14,123 nucleotides of DNA from Patescibacteria group bacterium. Lineage in GTDB: Bacteria; Patescibacteria; ABY1; JAGPKW01. Below are positions 6,041 through 13,118 of the stretch, in pieces; within the stretch, counting starts at the first letter, position 1; each line of letters starts with the position of its first letter. The notes below the pieces were generated by a model. It did not search any database, was not told the DNA's origin, and saw nothing but the letters and a program-made list of their open reading frames with translations. The stretch spans positions 1 through 14,123 of the forward strand of contig JAIPGT010000011.1 in the NCBI GenBank assembly GCA_021735565.1. Direction: 5' to 3'. The position numbers were made by a program, and so were the translations under genes.

Positions 6041-6871
6041 TTCAATATTATTTTTACCCCTCAAAAGATTTAAGTATCAGCCACTCTTTTTAATATTATT
6101 ATGGACAAATCAAAACAAGCAAGTTCAGTTTATGATAAAATTGCAAAACCTTATGCAAAAGAATTTTCAAATCCTTCAGAATACCTTGAAGAATTTTTTG
6201 ATTTAATTCCTAAAAATGCAAAAATTCTTGATGTTGGTTGTGGAGTAGGGGTTGATTCAGGATTTGTAAACTCAAAAGGTTTTGAAGTAATTGGTTTAGA
6301 CCTTTCAAAAGAAATGCTTAATCTGGCAAGACAAAAATTTCCTCAAATTGATTTTAGAGAACAAGATATTAGAAAATTAGATTTTCCTCCTGAATCGTTT
6401 GATGGAATTATCGCTTCTTGTTCATTAATTCACATTCCCAAACAAGATGTACCAACGCTTATAGAAAAATTCCAACAAATTCTTAAAAAAGATGGTGTAA
6501 TTTATATTGCATTACAAGGAGGAAAATCAGAGGAAATTTTTATTGATGAACCTTTTAAGCTAGATGAAAAACTTTTCTTGAACATCATTTCTTTTGAAGA
6601 AATTAAAAACTTGCTTGTTAAGAATGGATTCTCTATTGTAAAAAGATATGAACGAGAATCAGAATCAAAAGAGGAGCTGAATTATACTAAACTCTATGTA
6701 ATAGCTAAGAAGTAACGGTGTAAAAATAATACTCTTCGGAATTCGCTTCGCGACCGCTTACAGCTATTCCTCGTCCCTTCGGGGAATATAACAAGGATTT
6801 AGAGGTTTCAGAAACTTGCAGTTTCTTCCACCCAAATTTTTGCTTCGCAAAAACTTTTCTAAATCCTGATG
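6036..6871 (+). mobile_element. Putative 836-bp gene cassette carrying a SAM methyltransferase
   Basis: If exchange happens at G^TTATAT in the right arm of each attC-like site, as in integrons, the unit between sites 2 and 3 runs from T6036 to G6871. It carries one ORF (6101-6715) starting 65 bp in, followed by its own site, as cassettes do. A 12-bp exact inverted repeat also flanks the ORF: TATTATTTTTAC (6046-6057) and GTAAAAATAATA (6720-6731). No integrase gene is in the window. The cassette reading is an inference from layout. Confidence 0.45.
6101..6715 (+). CDS. Class I SAM-dependent methyltransferase, substrate unknown
   Basis: 204 aa with the methyltransferase type 11/25 pattern. ILDVGCGVG (42-50) is motif I for SAM binding, D67 in VIGLDLS is the acidic residue contacting the ribose, EQDIRKLDFPPESFDGI (87-103) covers motifs II-III, and QQILKKDGVIYIAL (125-138) is the post-motif strand. 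The N-terminus (VYDKIAKPYAKEF) is typical of small-molecule or unspecified methyltransferases; there is no recognisable substrate domain. It does not share the Trm9-like C-terminus of the 2029 gene, so it should not be merged with it functionally. Codon use (ATT for Ile, mixed Leu) matches the peptidase gene, not the core genes. It sits alone between two attC-like repeats and is best seen as cassette cargo. Confidence 0.85.
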   Translation: MDKSKQASSVYDKIAKPYAKEFSNPSEYLEEFFDLIPKNAKILDVGCGVGVDSGFVNSKGFEVIGLDLSKEMLNLARQKFPQIDFREQDIRKLDFPPESFDGIIASCSLIHIPKQDVPTLIEKFQQILKKDGVIYIALQGGKSEEIFIDEPFKLDEKLFLNIISFEEIKNLLVKNGFSIVKRYERESESKEELNYTKLYVIAKK

Positions 6872-6876
6872 TTATA
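6787..6876 (+). repeat. attC-like structured repeat, site 3
   Basis: Outer arms TATAACA (6787-6793) and TGTTATA (6870-6876); inner arms GGATTTAGA (6795-6803) and TCTAAATCC (6858-6866). The tip holds AGAAAC/GTTTCT (6810-6826), the shared motif CACCCAAATTTTT (6829-6841) and TTTTTGC/GCAAAAA (6837-6853). Shared with site 2 base for base: TATAACA, GGAT, GAGGTT, CACCCAAATTTTT, AAAAACTT and TGATGTTATAT. The two apical stems differ in sequence but keep pairing. Upstream, ATTCC...GGAAT (near 6764-6786) can form another hairpin, matching GCCC...GGGGC before site 2. The gene-free stretch 6716-7137 also contains a terminator, repeat B and a promoter. Confidence 0.72.
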
Positions 6877-6931
6877 TAAAATATGTTTTTCTTTTTACGG
6901 CTAACGCATTACACTAATCTCCTCCAAAATG

Positions 6932-6960
6932 AGAACATATTATTATGTTCTTTTTTGTTT
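6932..6960 (+). terminator. Rho-independent terminator after the methyltransferase cassette
   Basis: AGAACATA (6932-6939) pairs perfectly with TATGTTCT (6944-6951) around a 4-nt loop and is followed by a T-rich run through 6960. It would stop transcription from the cassette region before repeat B and the restriction-modification operon. Confidence 0.6.
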
Positions 6961-6980
6961 AAAATAATATTATTGATAAT

Positions 6981-7058
6981 GTAGTGACCAACGATCGTTG
7001 GTCACTACGGGCCATAAAAAATTATTAACCATTTTTTTGTTTAATTTTTTTCAAAAAA
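6981..7058. repeat. Palindrome-headed repeat, copy B (short form)
   Basis: Contains the same perfect 28-bp palindrome as copy A (6981-7008), then GGGCCATAAAAAATTATT and AACCATTTTT, ending in a T-rich stretch. Relative to copy A it lacks the segment between the first and third GGCCATAAA. Left of the palindrome the two copies share only TGTAGTG-type sequence, so the palindrome is the left edge of the repeat. It lies just upstream of the promoter for the cytosine methyltransferase. Confidence 0.85.
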
Positions 7059-7072
7059 TAACATAAATTCAT

Positions 7073-7101
7073 TTGTGTATATATTTTTAAAATATTATAA
7101 T
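7073..7101 (+). promoter_or_regulatory. Promoter of the restriction-modification operon
   Basis: TTGTGT (7073-7078), a 17-bp spacer, TATAAT (7096-7101). A second TATAAT lies at 7107-7112 without a good -35. The predicted start near 7108 gives a 30-nt leader before the ATG at 7138. Repeat B ends 15 bp upstream, close enough for a protein bound to its palindrome to influence this promoter. Confidence 0.55.
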
Positions 7102-7137
7102 TAAAGTATAATAATAATTTAATTAAAAACATTCTTG

Positions 7138-8097
7138 ATGAAATTTATAGATTTATTCGCAGGTATAGGTGGAATAAAAATAGGCTTTGAAAACGCTGGA
7201 TTTCAGTGTGTTTTTTCTAATGATTTTGATGAAAATGCAAAAATAACTTTTGATCTTAATTTTTCTAAAACATTCGAAATAGAAAAACAGATGGTATTAG
7301 GTGATATTCAAAAGATACCTGCTTCAAAAATACCGGATTTTGATATTTTATGTGCTGGTTTTCCGTGTCAGCCTTTTTCTATTGCAGGATACAAACAAGG
7401 GTTTAATGATGAAAAAAATAGAGGAAATTTATTTTTTGATATTGTACGAATTCTAAAAGCTAAAAAGCCAAAGGCTTTTCTACTTGAAAATGTTAAAAAC
7501 CTAAAAACTCATAACAAAGGAAATACTCTAAACATTATTCTTGAAAAATTAGAAAAAGAGCTTAACTACTTTGTTAAAGTAAAAGTTTTAAATACCCTAG
7601 AATACGGGAATCTTCCACAAAATAGAGAAAGAATTTATATTATTGGGTTTTTAGATGAAAAAGCATACAACAAGTTTACCTTTCCTGAAAAAATAAAACT
7701 TACTAAAACAATTCACGACTGTCTTGAAAAAAAAGAAGTTGATGATAAATATTATTACAATGATAAACCACTTTATGAAGTATTAAAAAAAGAAATTAAA
7801 AAGCGAGATACTGTTTATCAATGGAGAAGAAAATATGTTAGAGAAAATAAAAATAATATTTGTCCTACTTTAACAGCGAATATGGGAATGGGTGGTCATA
7901 ATGTTCCATTAGTTTTAAATGGAAAAGGTATTAGAAAGCTAACACCAAGAGAATGTGCTAATTTTCAAGGATTCCCAAAGAATTATAAACTTCCTAATAT
8001 TGCCGATTCTCATCTGTATAAACAATTTGGCAATTCCGTTTCAATACCAGTTATTCAAAGAATAGCTGAAAATATGAAAAAGGCTTTAACTAAATAA
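7138..8097 (+). CDS. DNA (cytosine-5-)-methyltransferase of a type II restriction-modification system
   Basis: 319 aa, usual size. All main C5-methyltransferase motifs are present in order: motif I FIDLFAGIGGIKIGF (3-17), motif IV GFPCQPFS (74-81) with catalytic Cys77, motif VI LLENVKNL (115-122), motif VIII QNRERIY (161-167), motif IX RKLTPRECANFQGFP (266-280) and motif X QFGNSVSIPVI (296-306). The target-recognition region between VIII and IX contains VYQWRRKYVREN and CPTLTANMGMGGHNVP. It transfers methyl to C5 of cytosine in its site, protecting DNA from the partner nuclease. An in-frame TTG lies directly before the chosen ATG; ATG is preferred because the family starts MKFIDLFAG. The nuclease gene follows after 3 bp. 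The recognition sequence cannot be read from the protein. Confidence 0.95.
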   Translation: MKFIDLFAGIGGIKIGFENAGFQCVFSNDFDENAKITFDLNFSKTFEIEKQMVLGDIQKIPASKIPDFDILCAGFPCQPFSIAGYKQGFNDEKNRGNLFFDIVRILKAKKPKAFLLENVKNLKTHNKGNTLNIILEKLEKELNYFVKVKVLNTLEYGNLPQNRERIYIIGFLDEKAYNKFTFPEKIKLTKTIHDCLEKKEVDDKYYYNDKPLYEVLKKEIKKRDTVYQWRRKYVRENKNNICPTLTANMGMGGHNVPLVLNGKGIRKLTPRECANFQGFPKNYKLPNIADSHLYKQFGNSVSIPVIQRIAENMKKALTK

Positions 8098-8100
8098 ATT

Positions 8101-9225
8101 ATGTTTTTTAAAACTCAAAAACCCGAATTAAAAAAAGAATATGAGCATTTTCTAAAAATTGCTGGTTGTCTTTCTAATCTTTTTTCTGAATCTGATATTC
8201 CATATTTATATTATCGAGTTGCTGAAAAAGTTTTTTGTCGTGCTTTTGGAGCAGAAGATTTATCAAGAAGTGATGTTTCAGTTGATGCTAAAAAAGATGT
8301 TTTGGGAATTGGATTAAAAACTTTTCTTGCAAACAACAATAAAACTTTTCAAAAAGTAGCTGAATTTAATAATGATAGAAGACTTTATGAAAACCTATCT
8401 CCCGAAGACTTAATAAAAAAAGTATCAGAACTAAGAAATTTCAGAATTGAATTTACAGAAAATGCTCACGCTATCAAAAATTCAATTTATCATTGCGTAG
8501 TAAGAAATAAAGGAAAATTTTTGATTTTTGAGGAGACAATGGATAAAGTTGATATTTCTAATATCAAAAACATAACAAAAAGAAAAGGGTCAATTGCTTT
8601 TAATGATGGCAAGCATGATTATTCTTTTTTAATTTCTAAAAGCACACTCACAAAAAGATTTATAACTAAACCGATTGTTTATGAGTTTGATGTAGATATT
8701 TTAGAAGACCCACTTTTAGAATTGAGAAAATTGCTTGAAAAAACAGATTTACATTTTGAAAAAGAACCAAAAATAAAACAAACAATTTATTTGCCTTTGT
8801 ATGGCAAAAATCAAACAGTTTTTGAAAAAAGCGGATTAAATCAGTGGAATGCAGGCGGAAGAGGTAGGCACCCGAACGAAGTTTACATCCCAATTCCAAC
8901 GGAAATTCACAAAAATTTTCCAAATTTTTTCCCTGACCGGGCAACGCCTTTTAATTTAAAACTACCAAATGGAAATACAATGCAGTCAAAAGTTTGCCAA
9001 GATGGTGGAAAAGCTCTTATGTCGTATTCAAACCGTGAGTTAGGACAATGGATTTTAAGAGATGTCTTGAAGCTCAAAGAAGGAGAACTTTTAACATACG
9101 AAAGATTACAAATTTTGGGAATTAATTCAGTAAGAATTGATAAAATAAATAATACTAATTTTGAAATAAACTTTGCCGGAATTGGAAGTTATGAAAAATT
9201 TAAAAATATATTTAATAAAAAATAA
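8101..9225 (+). CDS. Probable type II restriction endonuclease with NgoFVII/BfiI-like C-terminal domain
   Basis: 374 aa. It starts 3 bp after the cytosine methyltransferase stop, the usual arrangement for a cognate endonuclease. The C-terminal half is the more recognisable: GLNQWNAGGRGR (245-256), VYIPIPTEIHKNFPNFFP (261-278), SKVCQDGGKALMS (296-308) and NRELGQWILRDVL (311-323) resemble the B3-like DNA-binding domain of the NgoFVII/BfiI group. The N-terminal half has SDVSVDAKKDVLGIGLKTFL (57-76), a D-x(n)-G-x-x-K pattern that could be part of a PD-(D/E)xK-type active site, and YSFLISKSTLTKRF (174-187). I see no classical phospholipase D HxKxxxxD motif. Codon use is that of the island. Cleavage site and catalytic residues are unassigned. 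Confidence 0.7.
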   Translation: MFFKTQKPELKKEYEHFLKIAGCLSNLFSESDIPYLYYRVAEKVFCRAFGAEDLSRSDVSVDAKKDVLGIGLKTFLANNNKTFQKVAEFNNDRRLYENLSPEDLIKKVSELRNFRIEFTENAHAIKNSIYHCVVRNKGKFLIFEETMDKVDISNIKNITKRKGSIAFNDGKHDYSFLISKSTLTKRFITKPIVYEFDVDILEDPLLELRKLLEKTDLHFEKEPKIKQTIYLPLYGKNQTVFEKSGLNQWNAGGRGRHPNEVYIPIPTEIHKNFPNFFPDRATPFNLKLPNGNTMQSKVCQDGGKALMSYSNRELGQWILRDVLKLKEGELLTYERLQILGINSVRIDKINNTNFEINFAGIGSYEKFKNIFNKK

Positions 9226-9259
9226 AATTTTATTTTCCCCAAAAACTCCATAAACCAAT

Positions 9260-9288
9260 TTGTTCTTTCCTCCATAAAAATGTATAAT
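9260..9288 (+). promoter_or_regulatory. Promoter of the membrane protein-recG operon
   Basis: TTGTTC (9260-9265), 17 bp, TATAAT (9283-9288); identical hexamers and spacing to the promoter at 1745-1773. The predicted start near 9295 leaves a leader of about 15 nt before the ATG at 9310. It marks the return to core sequence right of the island. Confidence 0.65.
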
Positions 9289-9309
9289 ATAGAAAAATAA
9301 TGTAAAAAT

Positions 9310-9825
9310 ATGGATCAAAAAGAAATCGAAAAAAAATATGGAAAAATATTAAAAAATTGGTCTTTTAATAGTGAATATACAGAAAAAACATCAATTTATG
9401 TTAAAGTCTTAGGCCTTTTAATATTAGGAGCAAGTTTTATTTACAGTATAATTTCTAAAAATTATTTATTCTCAATGATAATTTTTTTGATAGTTTTTAT
9501 ATATTATTTTGAATCAAGTAAAAAAATAAAAGAAAAAATAAAAATAACGAATAATTTTTATATAGTAGAAGATGGAATATTAATAGATGAAGAATTTTTT
9601 GATTGGGATAGTATAAAAGAATTTTATATAATTTATTATCCACAAGAAAAAATAAAAAAAATATATTTCAAATTAAAAAATATATTAATATCCAGAATAT
9701 ATATAAATATAGAGAATGAAAATCCAAATGAAATAAGAGAAATTTTAAATCAATATATAGAAGAAAATTTAGAAAGAAAATACGAACATATGTCAGATAG
9801 AATAGAAAAGTTTTTTAAATTTTAA
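9310..9825 (+). CDS. Two-pass membrane protein with a soluble C-terminal domain
   Basis: 171 aa. Two hydrophobic helices, about residues 31-48 (VKVLGLLILGASFIYSII) and 51-67, form a hairpin after a charged N-terminus. They are followed by a soluble part with an alternating beta pattern (FYIVEDGILIDEEFFDWDSI, about 87-106) and a charged helical tail. The G-I-x-I-...-W-x-x-I pattern recalls bacterial PH-like domains found in small membrane proteins of Patescibacteria; this is a resemblance only. It ends one base before the recG ATG, so it is probably co-transcribed and translated with it. Codon use is core type, rich in ATA. Function unknown. Confidence 0.75.
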   Translation: MDQKEIEKKYGKILKNWSFNSEYTEKTSIYVKVLGLLILGASFIYSIISKNYLFSMIIFLIVFIYYFESSKKIKEKIKITNNFYIVEDGILIDEEFFDWDSIKEFYIIYYPQEKIKKIYFKLKNILISRIYINIENENPNEIREILNQYIEENLERKYEHMSDRIEKFFKF

Positions 9826-9826
9826 A

Positions 9827-11959
9827 ATGGATTTAAATACAGACCTCAAATTCATAGCAAGTGAAAAACTATATAGCAAATTATTGAAATTAGATATAAA
9901 AACATTAGGAGAGTGCTTAAAACACACTCCTTATAGATATGAAATATATAAAAATGTAAAAAAAATATCTCAAATAAATGAGAACGATAATAAAGCTATC
10001 GTTTTAGTTAGAATAGAAATAATACAAAGTAGAAGATCTAGAAATTTAAAAGGAAATTTTACAAAAGCAATAGTAAGAGACGATACAGATAGATTAGAGA
10101 TATTGTGGTTTAATAATCCTTGGATAAGAAAAAATATAAAAGTAGGTGATTTAATCTACTTATTTTGTGATATTTCACATAAAAATGGAAAATTATCAAT
10201 AATAAATCCAAAATATAAAAAATATATAAAAGGAGAAAAAATAGAAGAAATAATATATCCAATATATAAAAAAAGCAATGATTTAACACAACAAGATTTT
10301 AGAAGGATAAATAAAAAAATAATAAAAAATTATGATGTAGAATTTGAAGAATTTATCCCTGAAGAATTATTAAAAAAACATAAATTACCGAATTTAACAA
10401 AAACAATAATAGATTTACACAAAGGTAATTCAGAAGAAATAAAAAAAGCATCACTTAGAATAATTTTTCAGAAATATTTTTTAATAAATTTAAAAAATAT
10501 ATTAAGAAAAGAATATTTAGAAAAACAAAAAACTTATATTTGTGAATATAAAGAAAAAGAAATAGAAAATTTTATAAAAACATTAAATTTTAAATTAACA
10601 GAAAAGCAAAATAAAGTTATAAAAGAAATAATACAAGATCAAACAGAAAAAAATCCCAGTAATAGATTATTAGAGGGGGACGTAGGGTCAGGAAAAACAA
10701 TAGTATTTTTGATAGCAGTATTAAATATTTTATTAAATAAAAAACAAGCGTCTTTAATGGTTCCAACATCAATATTATCAATGCAACATTATGAAAAAAT
10801 ATTAGAATTATTTAAAAAATATAAATTTAAAATTGCACTATTAAATAGTAAAAATAGTTTGATAAATAATGAAAAAGTAAGTAAAAAAGAAATAGTAAAA
10901 GGATTAAAAAATGGTGAAATAAATTTTTTAATAGGAACGCATTCTGTTATACAATCTGATATAGAATTTAAAAATTTAGCATTTGTAGTTGTAGATGAAC
11001 AGCATAAATTTGGCGTAAATCAGAGAAAAAAAATAAAAGAACAAAATTTTAGTTCATTAAATAAAGAAAAAATATATCCAAATTTTTTATCAGTTTCAGC
11101 AACTCCAATACCTAGAACTTTACATCTTGCAATATATAGTGATTTAAAACTTTCAATTTTAGATGAAAAACCAGAAAAAAGATTAGATATAAAAACAAAA
11201 GAAATTTCAAGTGAATTAACAATTTCAAAAAAAATATTAAAAGATATGAATTTTTCTGATGTAAATAATGTAGGTAGTGCATATTTATTTATAAAAAAAG
11301 AAATAAAAAAAGGAAATCAAGCCTATGTAATTTGCCCTATAATAAATGAGCCAGATTTAGAAAATTCAGAAATATATAATTTAGAAATTAAATCAGCAAA
11401 AGAAGAATATAAAAAGATATCTAATTTAAATATATTTAAAGAAACCAAAATAGGATTATTACACGGGAAGTTAAAAGATATAGAAAAAAATAAAATAAGA
11501 GAAGATTTTTTGAATAAAAAAATAGATATTTTAGTTTCAACATCGGTAGTTGAAGTAGGTGTTGATATAAAAGATGCAACTTGTATTTTAATAAAAGGAT
11601 CAGAAAGATTTGGGCTCTCAAGTTTATATCAATTAAGAGGAAGAGTCGGAAGATCAGATAAACAATCTTATTGTTTTGTTTCTGGAAATATTGAAAATGA
11701 GAATACAAAAAATAGAATTCAAGCATTAATAAAAGCAAAAAATTCATTTGAACTTGCGGAATTTGATATGAAAAATAGAGGGGTGGGAGATTTTTACGGA
11801 ATAAAACAGTCTGGAAATTATTCTTACAATATAAATAAAAAAATATTAGAATTTATAAAAAAAGAAAGTATAGAGTTTTATAAAAATAATAATATAGAAA
11901 AATATCCAAAGTTATTAAAAAAAATAAAAAAGGAAGAAATAGAAGTTCACATGGAATAA
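9827..11959 (+). CDS. recG: ATP-dependent DNA helicase RecG
   Basis: 710 aa, close to the usual RecG length of about 690. The N-terminal wedge domain with an OB fold spans about 50-140 (VLVRIEIIQSRRS, LEILWFNNPWI, VGDLIYLFCDI). The helicase core has Walker A EGDVGSGKT (283-291), the DExH box as DEQH (390-393), SATPIPR (424-430), and motif VI QLRGRVGRS (602-610). The C-terminal ERFGLSSLYQLRGRVGRS and MKNRGVGDFYGIKQSG are RecG hallmarks. RecG regresses stalled replication forks and resolves branched DNA and R-loops. It is intact, with no missing motif. Second gene of the unit starting at 9310, with one base between genes. Extreme ATA/AAA codon use is typical of the host core. Confidence 0.97.
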   Translation: MDLNTDLKFIASEKLYSKLLKLDIKTLGECLKHTPYRYEIYKNVKKISQINENDNKAIVLVRIEIIQSRRSRNLKGNFTKAIVRDDTDRLEILWFNNPWIRKNIKVGDLIYLFCDISHKNGKLSIINPKYKKYIKGEKIEEIIYPIYKKSNDLTQQDFRRINKKIIKNYDVEFEEFIPEELLKKHKLPNLTKTIIDLHKGNSEEIKKASLRIIFQKYFLINLKNILRKEYLEKQKTYICEYKEKEIENFIKTLNFKLTEKQNKVIKEIIQDQTEKNPSNRLLEGDVGSGKTIVFLIAVLNILLNKKQASLMVPTSILSMQHYEKILELFKKYKFKIALLNSKNSLINNEKVSKKEIVKGLKNGEINFLIGTHSVIQSDIEFKNLAFVVVDEQHKFGVNQRKKIKEQNFSSLNKEKIYPNFLSVSATPIPRTLHLAIYSDLKLSILDEKPEKRLDIKTKEISSELTISKKILKDMNFSDVNNVGSAYLFIKKEIKKGNQAYVICPIINEPDLENSEIYNLEIKSAKEEYKKISNLNIFKETKIGLLHGKLKDIEKNKIREDFLNKKIDILVSTSVVEVGVDIKDATCILIKGSERFGLSSLYQLRGRVGRSDKQSYCFVSGNIENENTKNRIQALIKAKNSFELAEFDMKNRGVGDFYGIKQSGNYSYNINKKILEFIKKESIEFYKNNNIEKYPKLLKKIKKEEIEVHME

Positions 11960-11998
11960 TTATCCATAGTTTTGTTGTTTTAAAATAGTTATTATATA

Positions 11999-12007
11999 TG
12001 TTATAAT
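11999..12007 (+). promoter_or_regulatory. Extended -10 promoter for pilM
   Basis: TGTTATAAT (11999-12007) is an extended -10; the nearest TTGTTT (11975-11980) is 21 bp upstream, too far to count as a good -35. The predicted start near 12014 gives a leader of about 28 nt. AAAGG (12035-12039) lies only 2 nt before the ATG at 12042, too close for a normal Shine-Dalgarno sequence. Confidence 0.45.
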
Positions 12008-12041
12008 TAACTAGTAATAATTATAAAAATAAAAAAAGGTT

Positions 12042-13115
12042 ATGTTCTCTTTTTCAAATAAAAAAAGTTATCTAGGTATAGATATAGGAACATCTAATAT
12101 TAAACTTATAGAGTTAGTAGATGATGATGGAATTTCAAGATTAAAAACTTATGGTTATGTAGAGCAAGAAGCAGATATTATAAGAAATGATAAAGATAAA
12201 GCTATAGAAAATACAATAGATTTAATAAAATTATTAACTAGAAAATCTAAAACTACTAGCAATAAGGTAATAGCAGCATTACCTAATTATTCTGTATTTT
12301 CTTCTGTTATAAATTTACCTGCTATGAGTAGAAAAGACTTATCAACAGCAATACATTGGGAAGCCAAAAAATTTATACCAGTTCCTTTAAAAGATATGGT
12401 TTTAAATTGGCAAATATTAGAAGATGTATCTTCTGCAAATATTATAAAAAGATCTAAAGAAAAAGATAATAAGAAAAAAAATTACAAAATTTTATTAACA
12501 GCAGCATTAAAAAGTGTAGTTAACAAATATATAACTATTTTTAAATCTTCAGGATTAGAACTTATAAGTCTAGAAACAGAATCTTTTGCAATGATAAGAT
12601 CTTTATTAGGAAGAGATAAATCTACAGTTTTAATATGTGATTTAGGTCATAATATATCATCAATTTTAGTTGTAAAAGAAGGAATACCTATAATAAATAG
12701 AAGTGTAGATGCTGGTGGAAAATTAATTACAAACAATATAATAAATAATTTAAAAGTTGATGCAAAAAGAGCTGAACAATTTAAAACAGATAATGGTTTA
12801 TCAGGTGATACAACAACAGGAATTCCTAAAATAATTACAGAAAGTTTAGTTCCCATAATGGATGAAATAAATTATGCAATGTCTGTTTTTCAAAATCAAT
12901 CAAATGAAACTATTGAAAAAATAATATTAACCGGAGGAACTTCCAATATTAATGGTTTATCAGAATATATATCTAATAAATTAAATAAAAAATGTTTTAT
13001 TGGAAATCCCTGGGCTAGAATTGATTATCCAGAAGAATTAAGCCCAGTACTTCAAGAAATAGGAGCAAGTTTTTCAGTATGTACTGGACTTGCAGAAAGA
13101 GAAATTGAAAAATAA
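12042..13115 (+). CDS. pilM: Type IV pilus assembly protein PilM
   Basis: 357 aa, normal PilM length. Actin-like ATPase of the FtsA/PilM group: LGIDIGTSNIKLIEL (11-25) is the phosphate-1 loop, LICDLGHNISSILVV (197-211) phosphate-2, and IILTGGTSNINGL (294-306) the adenosine-binding motif. The insertion around 75-165 (KVIAALPNYSVF...LKDMVLNWQIL) corresponds to the SHS2-type 1C domain. The ending YPEELSPVLQEIGASFSVCTGLAER is typical of the family. PilM sits on the cytoplasmic face of the inner membrane and binds the N-terminal tail of PilN to couple the pilus motor to the alignment complex. A PilN-like gene follows after 3 bp, as in most pil operons. Confidence 0.93.
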   Translation: MFSFSNKKSYLGIDIGTSNIKLIELVDDDGISRLKTYGYVEQEADIIRNDKDKAIENTIDLIKLLTRKSKTTSNKVIAALPNYSVFSSVINLPAMSRKDLSTAIHWEAKKFIPVPLKDMVLNWQILEDVSSANIIKRSKEKDNKKKNYKILLTAALKSVVNKYITIFKSSGLELISLETESFAMIRSLLGRDKSTVLICDLGHNISSILVVKEGIPIINRSVDAGGKLITNNIINNLKVDAKRAEQFKTDNGLSGDTTTGIPKIITESLVPIMDEINYAMSVFQNQSNETIEKIILTGGTSNINGLSEYISNKLNKKCFIGNPWARIDYPEELSPVLQEIGASFSVCTGLAEREIEK

Positions 13116-13118
13116 GCT

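Noticed and set aside
4654..7137. CRISPR array
   Set aside because: The repeats are two or three structured copies separated by genes, not short direct repeats with regular spacers; no cas gene is present.
8666..8944. 92-aa minus-strand frame
   Set aside because: Antisense to the restriction endonuclease gene, composition typical of a shadow frame.
9219..9236. 18-bp AT-only perfect palindrome at the endonuclease stop codon
   Set aside because: It has no G or C in the stem and is followed by CCCC rather than a T tract, so it is not a convincing terminator.
9127..9318. 63-aa minus-strand frame
   Set aside because: Overlaps the end of the endonuclease gene, the 9260-9288 promoter and the next start; no support.
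11436..11747. 103-aa minus-strand frame rich in Leu and Phe
   Set aside because: Antisense to helicase motifs of recG; hydrophobic composition reflects the reverse of AT-rich codons.
12647..12856. 69-aa minus-strand frame
   Set aside because: Antisense shadow within pilM.
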